This document shows positions 16,550 through 24,752 of a DNA stretch of 64,000 nucleotides, in pieces (positions within the stretch are counted from its first letter, which is position 1; each line of letters starts with the position of its first letter). The position numbers and the translations under genes are program-made. Source of the DNA: Paenibacillus sp. EZ-K15 (GTDB taxonomy: Bacteria; Bacillota; Bacilli; Paenibacillales; Paenibacillaceae). The notes beneath the pieces are model-generated. The model did no database searches. It saw only the letters and a program-made list of their open reading frames with translations, and was not told the DNA's origin. The DNA is taken from positions 303,256 through 367,255 of the forward strand of contig NZ_PDHM01000018.1 of assembly GCF_002573715.1 (NCBI RefSeq), written 5' to 3'.

Positions 16550-16578
16550 AGCATAAACGCATCGTAAAAGGCTGTCAA
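16550..16578 (-). promoter_or_regulatory. SigA-type promoter of the FadR-type regulator operon
   Basis: On the minus strand TTGACA (16578-16573) and TATGCT (16555-16550) are separated by exactly 17 bases. The transcript would begin near 16543 and run into operator 16521-16537, then the regulator and probably the whole downstream operon. Confidence 0.75.
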
Positions 16579-16646
16579 GCATAAAAATAGCGCTTACATC
16601 ATCGTTATGAAGATATTTATTGCCTGATTGAAGACATATACCGGGT

Positions 16647-16663
16647 AATTGGGTGACCCAATT
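16647..16663. promoter_or_regulatory. Distal operator palindrome
   Basis: AATTGGGTGACCCAATT is a perfect 17-bp palindrome, extended by GT/AC on both sides. It lies about 110 bases upstream of the predicted transcription start. Together with the operator at 16521 it could support looping or cooperative repression. Confidence 0.65.
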
Positions 16664-16855
16664 ACTTCGGATGTTCCTCATTTTTCGCATCATCTTATTA
16701 ATCAAATTATCCCATTATCTACACCGTTGAGTATGGATTTATTCTAATATATGGTAATATTATTGATCCAACATCGACTATAAATTTCAAGGCAAATAAC
16801 CCTGGCCTTGGACAAGAATCCATGACAGGGCTCGTGCTCTCTAGAAAATCCAATG
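16664..16855. other. Intergenic stretch between the regulator promoter and the Amj region
   Basis: AT-rich sequence with no convincing gene. Short readings here lack ribosome binding sites. No strong terminator for the leftward Amj gene pair was found; only a weak CCCTG..CAGGG inverted repeat near 16800-16833 is visible. Confidence 0.4.
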
Positions 16856-17149
16856 TTAGGATTGCGGTCTTCGTTTTGCCAACATCCATCTGACACATCC
16901 ATATAAGCTGCCCAACAGAATAAAACCTCCAATTGCAGCCACGGTAAGCCATTCGCTATTCCGCTCGATCATGCCAAAAGTTACCTGAGCCTGGAGGGAT
17001 TCCGCCCGTTCATATTGCCTGGTCAAATCCAGATCCCGCACATGTCTCTGTGTTAGCACCATGCCTTGCAAGATCATAAATACAAAGTAGCCTATGTATA
17101 TCGCTGAAGCAAACAGCACGGATTCCATAACTACACGTTTACGAGTCAT
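16856..17149 (-). CDS. Small two-helix membrane protein next to amj
   Basis: A 97-residue protein with a hydrophobic segment near residues 8-30 (VLFASAIYIGYFVFMILQGM) and a second near 66-88 (LTVAAIGGFILLGSLYGCVR), separated by a charged 35-residue loop and ending in a basic tail. I choose the ATG at 17149, preceded by GGAGAGAGGAAG. It lies 48 bases downstream of the Amj gene in the same direction. No family is recognised; a role as an Amj accessory protein is only suggested by adjacency. Confidence 0.65.
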   Translation of the reverse strand: MTRKRVVMESVLFASAIYIGYFVFMILQGMVLTQRHVRDLDLTRQYERAESLQAQVTFGMIERNSEWLTVAAIGGFILLGSLYGCVRWMLAKRRPQS

Positions 17150-17197
17150 TACAATTCTTCCTCTCTCCTTCTGACTTTCTAACCACAACCATAGTCC

Positions 17198-17989
17198 TTA
17201 TATCCACTTCACAATCTCACTGATCACATAAGCGGCCGGAATGATCACGAGTTGTGCCAGCATGGTCCCAAAAAACCTTGAAACCATCAGCATCGTATAC
17301 ACTTTGCCAAGCTGGTCCCTCGCTTCCTCGTTCCGGGTCGCCTTGTCGGTAATCAAACCAAGCTGGGGATCGATAAATATCGTTAAAATAATCGTTGCAA
17401 TTCCGTTAATCAGTCCGGATGCTTGGGATGCCGTGGTGCTGTACTGGGGAACGAGATGGGCTGCGTACAGGGATGACAGGACACCTACTGTGTAAAAAGC
17501 GGTGACCACAATATTCAGTATAATAAACCGTTTAGGTACTCCTAAGTAACGAAACTGACTCCATTTCAAGTTGGGCTTTCTTATGTAATGCCTTGTGTTC
17601 TTGAGCTGTCCAATAGTCACACTGGATACCAGCTTCGGGATCGATCCGGCGACCTCCAGCTTGCTGATGACTCTGCTGAACAGATTAACGAAGGTGGGAA
17701 ATAACGCGATTGCAACAATCGTTCCGATCGAGGCGGCCAACAAAATCGCCCTGAAATAGGAAAGCACGTCAAACGAAGGATCCACCTTCGCATAATCAAC
17801 AAACTTGGCCGTCAGCGGGGCTTGAACTAAGTTGGACGTTCGGGAAACCAGCACAATGATCCCCGTCAACGATAATGCAACAGCAATCTTGTTTAGCTTC
17901 ACCCCGGCATATCTTGCGGAGTATGATAAGGTTTCCGCCGTATGAATAATCATCGTCAGTACAAACACAACGATCAAGCTCTGTATCAT
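17198..17989 (-). CDS. amj: Lipid II flippase, Amj family
   Basis: A 263-residue polytopic membrane protein closely resembling Bacillus Amj (YdaH): an N-terminal HTAETLSYSARYAGVK segment, a loop with RTSNLVQAPLTAKFVDYA and the C-terminal IDPQLGLITDKATR followed by a helix with VYTMLMVSRFFGTMLAQLV. About six helices are visible. Amj flips lipid-linked peptidoglycan precursor across the membrane as an alternative to MurJ and in Bacillus subtilis is induced by envelope stress. The ATG follows GGGGAGGAG. No SigM-type promoter was searched with confidence. Confidence 0.88.
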   Translation of the reverse strand: MIQSLIVVFVLTMIIHTAETLSYSARYAGVKLNKIAVALSLTGIIVLVSRTSNLVQAPLTAKFVDYAKVDPSFDVLSYFRAILLAASIGTIVAIALFPTFVNLFSRVISKLEVAGSIPKLVSSVTIGQLKNTRHYIRKPNLKWSQFRYLGVPKRFIILNIVVTAFYTVGVLSSLYAAHLVPQYSTTASQASGLINGIATIILTIFIDPQLGLITDKATRNEEARDQLGKVYTMLMVSRFFGTMLAQLVIIPAAYVISEIVKWI

Positions 17990-18089
17990 AGAGGGCTCCT
18001 CCCCACCTGATGTTCAGTTCAAACGCCGTACCCTGTATTGTCGCCAATGGAGTCTGCAAGCTCTAGCCCACTCTTTATATCTATCCGAT

Positions 18090-19001
18090 TTACGATCGAA
18101 TTAGTACGTGCCCTCCCTGCTCTTCCAGCGTCAACGCCGTCCGGCTATATATCTGATGCAGCTGCTGTTGAGTGATAAGACTGGCTTTGTGTTCAAACGT
18201 TACATGAAATCGTGAATTGCGATCTGCAAGATACCGCAAATAGGCGTGGGCATCTCCATAATTCACATCATGATCCTGCTCTGGCAGGACAGGCAGATGA
18301 TGCGTGAATTGGTCCTCATCATAAAATACGTTACTGTAATGGACCAAGTATACCTGGGATGCCATCCGATCGAGAAAATGATACGGGTCAAACCCGTGAA
18401 AGGCCCTGCGGGTAATATCAAGCCTGGCTGTATCCAGCACAAACCCGATTTCAGGATAAGCGTGAAAGCTATCCACAAACACATCCTCGTAATCACCAAA
18501 AAAATCATGCTCCAGCACAATGCGCTGCCTGTAACGGAGCTGCAGCTCACAGAGGAACTCAAATAACCGCTTGGAAATTTCCCGGAATTTTGTTTTGCTC
18601 AATTGGTTGTAACTATAACGATGTGCGGGACCGGGAAGTCTCGGATACGGGGTAAAGGGCTCCTGAAAGACCGGATAGAATGGATAATGGAACAGCATAT
18701 AATCTGCGCCCACACTGGATGCTATCTGAACTTCGGCCGAGATTTGTTCAAGTGCTTCCTGAAAGACCTCGGACTCCGGTGCATTAACTTGAGGCAATCG
18801 AAATCCAGCGTCGCCGAGAATCGGGGCATGCACACCGAAAGCGATCCGCTGGCTGCAGCAAAAATCGCTGACCTGCAATAATGCCTCCCGATTCAGAAAG
18901 CTGCATATTTCCATCCCGCTGATATGCTTGTCAGCAAGCTCATCCCATCGATCTTCCGTAAAGTGATCCCACATCCCTACCTGTAAACGCCTCGAAATCA
19001 T
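18090..19001 (-). CDS. Sugar phosphate isomerase/epimerase family protein (TIM barrel)
   Basis: A 303-residue protein of the xylose-isomerase-like/AP-endonuclease-2 TIM barrel superfamily. Metal-site features appear in order: IVLEHDFFGDY (Glu near 165), FVLDTARLDITRR (Asp near 195), VYLVHYSNVF (His near 220) and HVTFEHKASL (Glu near 275). The ATG at 19001 follows GGAGG with 10-base spacing; an in-frame ATG further upstream overlaps the previous gene. It follows a Gfo/Idh/MocA oxidoreductase gene at 28 bases, a common pairing in inositol-like and sugar catabolism. Substrate unknown. Confidence 0.8.
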   Translation of the reverse strand: MISRRLQVGMWDHFTEDRWDELADKHISGMEICSFLNREALLQVSDFCCSQRIAFGVHAPILGDAGFRLPQVNAPESEVFQEALEQISAEVQIASSVGADYMLFHYPFYPVFQEPFTPYPRLPGPAHRYSYNQLSKTKFREISKRLFEFLCELQLRYRQRIVLEHDFFGDYEDVFVDSFHAYPEIGFVLDTARLDITRRAFHGFDPYHFLDRMASQVYLVHYSNVFYDEDQFTHHLPVLPEQDHDVNYGDAHAYLRYLADRNSRFHVTFEHKASLITQQQLHQIYSRTALTLEEQGGHVLIRS

Positions 19002-19029
19002 GCCTTTGCCGCCTCCTATGACTTTCCAA

Positions 19030-20112
19030 TTAGCCATGCCGAATCATGGATCCATAATCAACGCTGACTCGGCTGTGCGTAACGGACGAAAGACGAATCG
19101 CATCCAGAACAGCTTGTACCTTGTGGCCGTCCACGAAATTCGGCATATTCAACGTTGGTTTATTTGCAATTATGCTGTGGTACATGCCATCTATCATCTG
19201 ATAGAAGCCGTTATAATAGTGCACTGCCGGGGCCTCCAGGTTAGCCGGAGGGTCAACCGGATCAATCGGGATAGATTCAAACGCCCCGCCAAAGCTGCAT
19301 TCGAGGGTATGGTCATCTCGCATTACCAGCGTTCCCTTCGTCCCGTAGATCTCCAACGTCCAGCCCGCTCCGCGGATTCCCGGAAAAAATACATCCGCAA
19401 GGACAGAGGCTCCTCCCTTAAAACGCCCCGAAAAGGTAAAGGCATCCTCAGCGTCCCTGAACTCAAGCCCTGCATCTCCGTTATAGGCCGGGATCTGAGT
19501 TCTCAGGTCACCGTACACTTCCGTAATCTCTTCGTCCATCCACCATAGGAGTGAATCTACCATATGCGAACCGATCGCAAACAGGAATCCACCGCCATCC
19601 TCGCGGCGCGCTTCCCATCCCCGGTAAGAATTAGCCAGTACGGAGTATCCGGGGAAGCTCCCTGTATATTTGATATGCTGAATGTCTCCCAGCTCTTTAC
19701 CTTGCAGCATGTGTTTTATTCGTTGCCGAATCGGCGTCCATCTCCATTGAAAATTAACGAAAGCATGTCGGTCCAGCCGTTCCGACTCTCTCAGCATTTG
19801 TAACGTTTGCTCCGTATTCATGCCCAGAGGCTTCTCCGTCAGGACATGGCGGCTGGACTGCAGGGCGAGCATCGTCATTTCATAATGATGGACGGGTGCC
19901 GATACGATCGATACCAGATCCAACGGCTCACTCTCCAGCATGTCACGCCAATTCCTGTAATACGGAATTCCATTCCACAAGTGGTCCTCCGTACGTTGTC
20001 GATGGACACTAGCAATGGATTTCACCTCAATCCCCGGGTGCAGCTGAAGAATGGGAGCATGAACGGTACCGCCAAATCCGGTCCCTATGATTCCTACTGA
20101 CAATGTCTTCAT
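19030..20112 (-). CDS. Gfo/Idh/MocA family NAD(P)-dependent oxidoreductase
   Basis: A 360-residue dehydrogenase. The N-terminal Rossmann motif VGIIGTGFGGTVHAP binds NAD(P) and the family hallmark LTEKPLGMN lies near residue 95, with the substrate lysine. The C-terminal half is the alpha/beta sheet domain (HMVDSLLWWMDEEITEV). The family oxidises or reduces sugars and cyclitols. The ATG at 20112 has AGGAGG. It heads a two-gene operon with the TIM-barrel isomerase and is divergent from the spore germination operon. Confidence 0.88.
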   Translation of the reverse strand: MKTLSVGIIGTGFGGTVHAPILQLHPGIEVKSIASVHRQRTEDHLWNGIPYYRNWRDMLESEPLDLVSIVSAPVHHYEMTMLALQSSRHVLTEKPLGMNTEQTLQMLRESERLDRHAFVNFQWRWTPIRQRIKHMLQGKELGDIQHIKYTGSFPGYSVLANSYRGWEARREDGGGFLFAIGSHMVDSLLWWMDEEITEVYGDLRTQIPAYNGDAGLEFRDAEDAFTFSGRFKGGASVLADVFFPGIRGAGWTLEIYGTKGTLVMRDDHTLECSFGGAFESIPIDPVDPPANLEAPAVHYYNGFYQMIDGMYHSIIANKPTLNMPNFVDGHKVQAVLDAIRLSSVTHSRVSVDYGSMIRHG

Positions 20113-20333
20113 CTTATGAAACCTCCTAACATCAAGCTACCCGCCTGATGTTATTTTAACATTATTTCCCTCCCCCGTACCCAGCGACTTTGGCCAAGCC
20201 AAACTTTTCAATGATCTAATGTACTCCTGTATCGTCGATGCTTTAAGTTTAAACGGTTGTTGCTTAGATCATAATGGAACTATAGAGGCTTATGTTTAAA
20301 CGACGCTAATGTTGACTTAGCAGGGGGATCAAC

Positions 20334-20459
20334 ATGTGGAAAATGGTGCTTTCCTACCTTCCGGATTGGAAGGTTTTCATGCAGGGTTTCATCGCATTTC
20401 TGATTCCGTATATGATCTCAAGGTTTTTTAAATGGATTCATAACTCAAAGGAAGACTGA
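20334..20459 (+). CDS. 41-residue single-helix membrane peptide at the head of the germination operon
   Basis: An ATG at 20334, 6 bases after AGGGGG, opens 41 codons ending at TGA 20457-20459. The product starts MWKMVLSYLPDW, has one hydrophobic helix (VFMQGFIAFLIPYMISRFF) and a charged tail (KWIHNSKED). The gap to the gerKA-like start is only 20 bases. Spore germinant receptors are known to have small membrane D subunits of about 75 residues with two helices; this one is shorter, so equivalence is only a possibility. Its good ribosome site, membrane pattern and position make it a probable real gene. Confidence 0.6.
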   Translation: MWKMVLSYLPDWKVFMQGFIAFLIPYMISRFFKWIHNSKED

Positions 20460-20479
20460 GGAAATGGCGGGTATCAACA

Positions 20480-22012
20480 ATGAAACAACATGAGAATGAA
20501 AAAAGCAAAACATTGAGTTCTGCTCCAGCCTCATTAGAGCATTTTACGGGGAATTTCACCTTGGATCTTGAACTGGTAAGGAAAGAAATCGGCCATAACT
20601 CGGATGTGCACTTTAGGGAGTTTCATATAGGAGGCACAGGCATTTGTGCGGCCCTCATTTTCGTAGATGGACTGTCGGATAAAGAACTCATCGACAAACA
20701 CATCATGAAATCTCTTATGGTGAACTTCTGCGAAAAAAATAATCAGGATCCATCTTTTGTGCAAGGGGCCGTTTCTAAAGAGTTTATTAAAAATCAAGTT
20801 CTTACCATTAGTGAAGTAACAGAAGCCCATCATGTTCATGATTTGGTGTCCAAGATATTGACAGGTTCGACTGCACTGTTAGTAGATGGCGTGCAGAATG
20901 TACTCATTCTCGGTACAACCAAAGGGAAATCGCGCAATAATGAAGAACCGTCATCGGAACCATTGGTTCGAGGCCCGCGGTTAGGATTCACAGAATCGTT
21001 AAGTGATAATACTGCCCTTTTACGACAGCATGGTGATAACAGCAACTTATCCATCATCAAGTTTCAAGTAGGAGAACGTTCAAAAAAAGAACTTGTCATC
21101 GCCTATATCAAAGATATGGCTGACCCTGCTTTGGTGGAAGAGGTCCAGGAAAGAATCAAAAAAATAAAGATAGATGATGTACCGGAATCAGGCTATGTAG
21201 AGCAGCTGATCGAGGATAATTACCTCAGTCCTTTTACACAAGTACAGAATACGGAGCGTCCGGACCGCGTTTACAGTGCCTTGATGGAAGGACGAGTTGC
21301 AATCTTGTTAGATGGGACGCCTTTCGCATTGATCGTTCCGGTTTCACTTAGTATGATGCTGCACACACCAGAGGACTATTATGATCGTTGGTTACCGAGT
21401 TTTCTCATCCGCCTATTGCGTTATTTCGCGGCCCTTATATCGCTTTTTGGACCCTCCTTGTATATTTCGTTTGTGTCGTTTCACCAGGGAATGATCCCAA
21501 CCAAACTTGCCTTGTCTATCATGGGTACGAGAGAAGGTGTTCCGTTTCCCGCAATAATCGAAGCACTGATCATGGAAATAGCGATCGAGATTCTGCGGGA
21601 GGGTGGGCTGCGATTGCCTAAACCCATTGGTCCGGCCATGGGTATCGTCGGCGGATTGGTCATTGGGGAAGCCGCCGTACAAGCGGGGATAGTCAGTCCG
21701 ATTTTGGTGATCGTGGTGGCGTTAACTGCCATTTCCTCCTTTACGGTCCCTCAATACAGCGCTGGAATTACGTTTCGCATGCTTCGTTTTGTAGCCATGT
21801 TTTTCGCTGCTGTGTTTGGATTATACGGCGTCGTTCTGTTTTTCCTTTTCCTTTGCAGCCATTTAGTGAGGTTGAAGAGTTTTGGTGTTCCCTTTATCAC
21901 TCCGATCGTTCCTTATCGAGCCAGTGATTGGAAAGACTTTATGATTCGTATGCCACTTTTGAAGATGAAACGCCTTCGGAAGGCGATACATAAGAAAGAT
22001 TCCATCCGCTAA
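20480..22012 (+). CDS. gerKA: Spore germination protein, GerA/GerKA type
   Basis: A 510-residue GerA-family receptor subunit. The hydrophilic N-terminal half carries the usual LVDGVQNVLILGT, EEPSSEPLVRGPRLGFTE and NTALLR sequence. About five membrane helices follow from residue 300 (LLRYFAALISLFGPSLYISF; GVPFPAIIEALIMEIAIEIL; VVALTAISSFTVPQY). It sits in the spore inner membrane as part of a nutrient germinant receptor with the B and C subunits encoded next. The closest type (K, A or B) cannot be fixed by eye. The operon is expected to be forespore-expressed; I could not identify a SigG promoter. Confidence 0.92.
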   Translation: MKQHENEKSKTLSSAPASLEHFTGNFTLDLELVRKEIGHNSDVHFREFHIGGTGICAALIFVDGLSDKELIDKHIMKSLMVNFCEKNNQDPSFVQGAVSKEFIKNQVLTISEVTEAHHVHDLVSKILTGSTALLVDGVQNVLILGTTKGKSRNNEEPSSEPLVRGPRLGFTESLSDNTALLRQHGDNSNLSIIKFQVGERSKKELVIAYIKDMADPALVEEVQERIKKIKIDDVPESGYVEQLIEDNYLSPFTQVQNTERPDRVYSALMEGRVAILLDGTPFALIVPVSLSMMLHTPEDYYDRWLPSFLIRLLRYFAALISLFGPSLYISFVSFHQGMIPTKLALSIMGTREGVPFPAIIEALIMEIAIEILREGGLRLPKPIGPAMGIVGGLVIGEAAVQAGIVSPILVIVVALTAISSFTVPQYSAGITFRMLRFVAMFFAAVFGLYGVVLFFLFLCSHLVRLKSFGVPFITPIVPYRASDWKDFMIRMPLLKMKRLRKAIHKKDSIR

Positions 22013-22044
22013 AGATAGCTCTCTATGAAAGGAAATACACCAAC

Positions 22045-23136
22045 ATGATAGGTAGTTCAAAAGACCAAATTACGACTTCGCAAGCAGTTGTTATCCTCGT
22101 CAATTATATTCTTGCAGCCGGGATCCTCACCCTCCCCCGCACATCTGTGGAGAAGGTGAAAACACCCGATGTATGGATCACCGTTATTTTGGGCGGGATG
22201 ATCGCCATGCTCGTAGGTGTGATCATCGTGAAATTAAACAAGCGATTCCCCGAAAAAACCTTTTATCAATATAACCAAGAAATTGTAGGAAAATGGGTGG
22301 GCGGGCTCCTCAGTTTACTTGTGATCGGCTACTTTTTTACCATTTCTGCATATGAAGTCAGAGCCATGGCAGAAGTAACCGGGCTTTTTTTGCTGGAAGG
22401 TACCCCCACCTGGGCTATCATCCTGCCTTTTATGTGGATAGGTCTCTATCTGATCATAGGCGGAATCAACACGATCGCCCGTTTGTTTGAAATCATATTT
22501 CCAATTACGATCGCCATTTTTTTACTGGTTGCTTTTTTGAGCTTAGGCATATTTGAGATTGATAATCTCCGTCCCGTATTAGGATTGGGGATTGCCCCCA
22601 TGCTAAAAGGAATAAAGACAACCGCTCTTGCATTTTTAGGTTCTGAAATTATGCTGCTCCTTGTAGCGTTTATGAAACAGCCGGACAAAGCCGTAAAAGT
22701 TGTTCTAGTTGGCGTATTCATCCCCTTGCTCTTTTACGGCATAACCGTTGTCATGGTCATAGGAGCCCTATCGATCGATGGAGTGGTCACGAGCACATGG
22801 CCTACGCTTGAGCTTATGCGAAGTTTTGAAATCCCCGGTTTGATCTTTGAACGGTTTGAATCTTTGCTGCTTGTGATATGGATTATGCAAATATTCACGA
22901 CCTTTACCATTACCTATTATGCGGCTGCTTTAGGGCTGGCTCAGTTGTTCAAAAAGAAGATCCATCCATTTATATATGGCTTGATTCCGATTATTTACAT
23001 CATTGCCGTGACTCCCAAAAATATCAATGACCTCTTTAAACTTGGGGATATCATCGGTAATGTAGCGTTATTATTATTTGCTGTACTACCATTAATCTTA
23101 CTTCTAGTATCGAAACTGAGAGGTGGAAAAGCTTGA
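22045..23136 (+). CDS. gerKB: Spore germination permease-like protein, GerB/GerKB type
   Basis: A 363-residue membrane protein of the amino acid/polyamine permease fold, with about ten hydrophobic segments from ILVNYILAAGILTLPR at the N-terminus to ALLLFAVLPLILLLVSKL at the end. GerB-type proteins are thought to bind the germinant in the receptor. The ATG follows AAAGGAAA. It starts 33 bases after gerKA and its stop overlaps the gerKC start codon. Confidence 0.92.
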   Translation: MIGSSKDQITTSQAVVILVNYILAAGILTLPRTSVEKVKTPDVWITVILGGMIAMLVGVIIVKLNKRFPEKTFYQYNQEIVGKWVGGLLSLLVIGYFFTISAYEVRAMAEVTGLFLLEGTPTWAIILPFMWIGLYLIIGGINTIARLFEIIFPITIAIFLLVAFLSLGIFEIDNLRPVLGLGIAPMLKGIKTTALAFLGSEIMLLLVAFMKQPDKAVKVVLVGVFIPLLFYGITVVMVIGALSIDGVVTSTWPTLELMRSFEIPGLIFERFESLLLVIWIMQIFTTFTITYYAAALGLAQLFKKKIHPFIYGLIPIIYIIAVTPKNINDLFKLGDIIGNVALLLFAVLPLILLLVSKLRGGKA

Positions 23137-24332
23137 AGCACATCACGATACGGATCCTCTTGAGTGCGCTGTTGGTTCTTATACTCCTACCTCTTACTGG
23201 ATGCTGGAGCAATAAAGAAATTGAAGATCTAGGCCTTATTGTAGGCACTTCATTGGATTTGGAAAAACAGGAGGGGGCTCGGGAAGAGTCAGCGGGACAA
23301 ACAGGCAGGTATTCTAACCGGGATCAAATTACGATAACCAATCAATTTCTCACCGCAGAGACAACAGGTAAAGGAACAAAAACAGGTTCATCACCACAAA
23401 AAGCTTACAACAACGTTTCTGAAACAGGAGATGCTATCCTGCCGACTTTACGCAATATGGTATTAAGAATCGACAAACGTGCCTTTGCCGAACATTCAAA
23501 AGTGATTGTCATTGGAGAGGATCTTGCGCGTACTTTGGATTTGCAAAAGATGTTGGATTTTTTTATTAGAGAACAAGAGATGAGACCAAGCGGCCTCCTT
23601 CTAATTGCTCAAAACCGTGCGAGCAAAACACTAGAATCGAAAAAGCCGATGGATATTCCAGCGTTTCAACTCGTTGAAATGACACACGGTCACGGAAGAA
23701 CAACGAAGATTTTGCCTCCTACTACGCTAACAAAAATAGAGGGGAAGCTCCATTCAGGGGCCAGCTTTCTTTTGCAAAATGTCGTCTCGAAGAATGAAGA
23801 AACAAAATTTACAGGTGCTGCCGTCATTGAAGGAAAAACAAGAAAACTACGGGGTTTTTTGAATGAAAAAGAAATAGAGGGCTTAACGTGGATAACCGGA
23901 AAAGGAAAAGGCGGTTTGGTGAAAAGCGTTGATAAAAAGACAGGTGAGCCCATTATATACGAGATGTTGTCCATGAAAAGTAAAATTAAACCTCATGTTA
24001 ATGGGAACAACATCTCGTTTGATATAAAAATCGAGTCTGAAGGAAGAATTGCCGAGCATTGGGTGGTTTCGGAGAAACCCATGGAAACTGACTTTTTGAA
24101 AAGAGTGGAAAAAACTGTTGAAGAAGAGGTTGAGCGTTTGGTAAAGAATGTACTCGATAAAATTCAACATGAATACCGAACCGATGTTGCCGGCTTCGGA
24201 AACAAATTGAGAATTAAGTATCCTCATGTATGGAAAAATGCCAAAAAAGATTGGGACCAAACATTTAGTGAGGTTCCGATCAAGTATGAGGTGAAAATAA
24301 CGATCAAAGATTATGGGACGTCCGATGAATGA
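23133..24332 (+). CDS. gerKC: Spore germination lipoprotein, Ger(x)C type
   Basis: A 399-residue lipoprotein. The signal peptide ILLSALLVLILLPLTGC carries an LTGC lipobox, followed by WSNKEIEDLGLIVGTSLD, the hallmark start of mature Ger(x)C proteins. The C-terminal half has KRVEKTVEEEVERLVKNVL and the three-domain pattern of GerBC. The start is a TTG at 23133 overlapping the gerKB stop, with GAGGTGG upstream. Its last codons overlap the convergent GNAT gene by 22 bases. Confidence 0.92.
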   Translation: MKHITIRILLSALLVLILLPLTGCWSNKEIEDLGLIVGTSLDLEKQEGAREESAGQTGRYSNRDQITITNQFLTAETTGKGTKTGSSPQKAYNNVSETGDAILPTLRNMVLRIDKRAFAEHSKVIVIGEDLARTLDLQKMLDFFIREQEMRPSGLLLIAQNRASKTLESKKPMDIPAFQLVEMTHGHGRTTKILPPTTLTKIEGKLHSGASFLLQNVVSKNEETKFTGAAVIEGKTRKLRGFLNEKEIEGLTWITGKGKGGLVKSVDKKTGEPIIYEMLSMKSKIKPHVNGNNISFDIKIESEGRIAEHWVVSEKPMETDFLKRVEKTVEEEVERLVKNVLDKIQHEYRTDVAGFGNKLRIKYPHVWKNAKKDWDQTFSEVPIKYEVKITIKDYGTSDE

Positions 24333-24739
24333 GTTCGCTTTATATTCTTCTTCATTCCAATGGTGAATCGCTGAAAGCCCAACTTCTCATAATACGGTTC
24401 CAGCCCTTCCTCACACATCAGTTGCGGGAAGACCCGGGACTTCTCGCAATGTTCAACCAATCGATGGAGGATCTCGCGGCCTATCCCTCTGGACTGATAA
24501 TCCGGATGTACGCCTAATCCGCATATAACGCCGGTAATAACCCCATCTGAAATCAAACGTCCCATGCCTACCAGTTTATGCCCTTCATATGCATAGATGG
24601 CATACCAGCTCTGCAAGCACATGGTTTCCAATTCGGTAACGGATAGATGAATAGAGTTCCAACCAAGCGAAACGTACAAAACTTCCAGTTGACGAAAATC
24701 CTCAGGCGCCTCTGAGGTATATATTACGGTCTGTACCAT
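24311..24739 (-). CDS. GNAT family N-acetyltransferase
   Basis: A 142-residue GNAT enzyme. The acetyl-CoA motif A appears as CGLGVHPDYQSRGIGREILHR in the region of residues 73-94 (V-x-P-x-x-Q-x-x-G-I-G), and a C-terminal PYYEKLGFQRF is typical. It likely acetylates an amine on a small molecule; substrate unknown. An AAGGAAGGTGATT site precedes the ATG. It converges on and overlaps the 3' end of the germination operon, and follows the sensory-rhodopsin-transducer-like gene by 13 bases. Confidence 0.85.
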   Translation of the reverse strand: MVQTVIYTSEAPEDFRQLEVLYVSLGWNSIHLSVTELETMCLQSWYAIYAYEGHKLVGMGRLISDGVITGVICGLGVHPDYQSRGIGREILHRLVEHCEKSRVFPQLMCEEGLEPYYEKLGFQRFTIGMKKNIKRTHSSDVP

Positions 24740-24752
24740 ACAATCACCTTCC

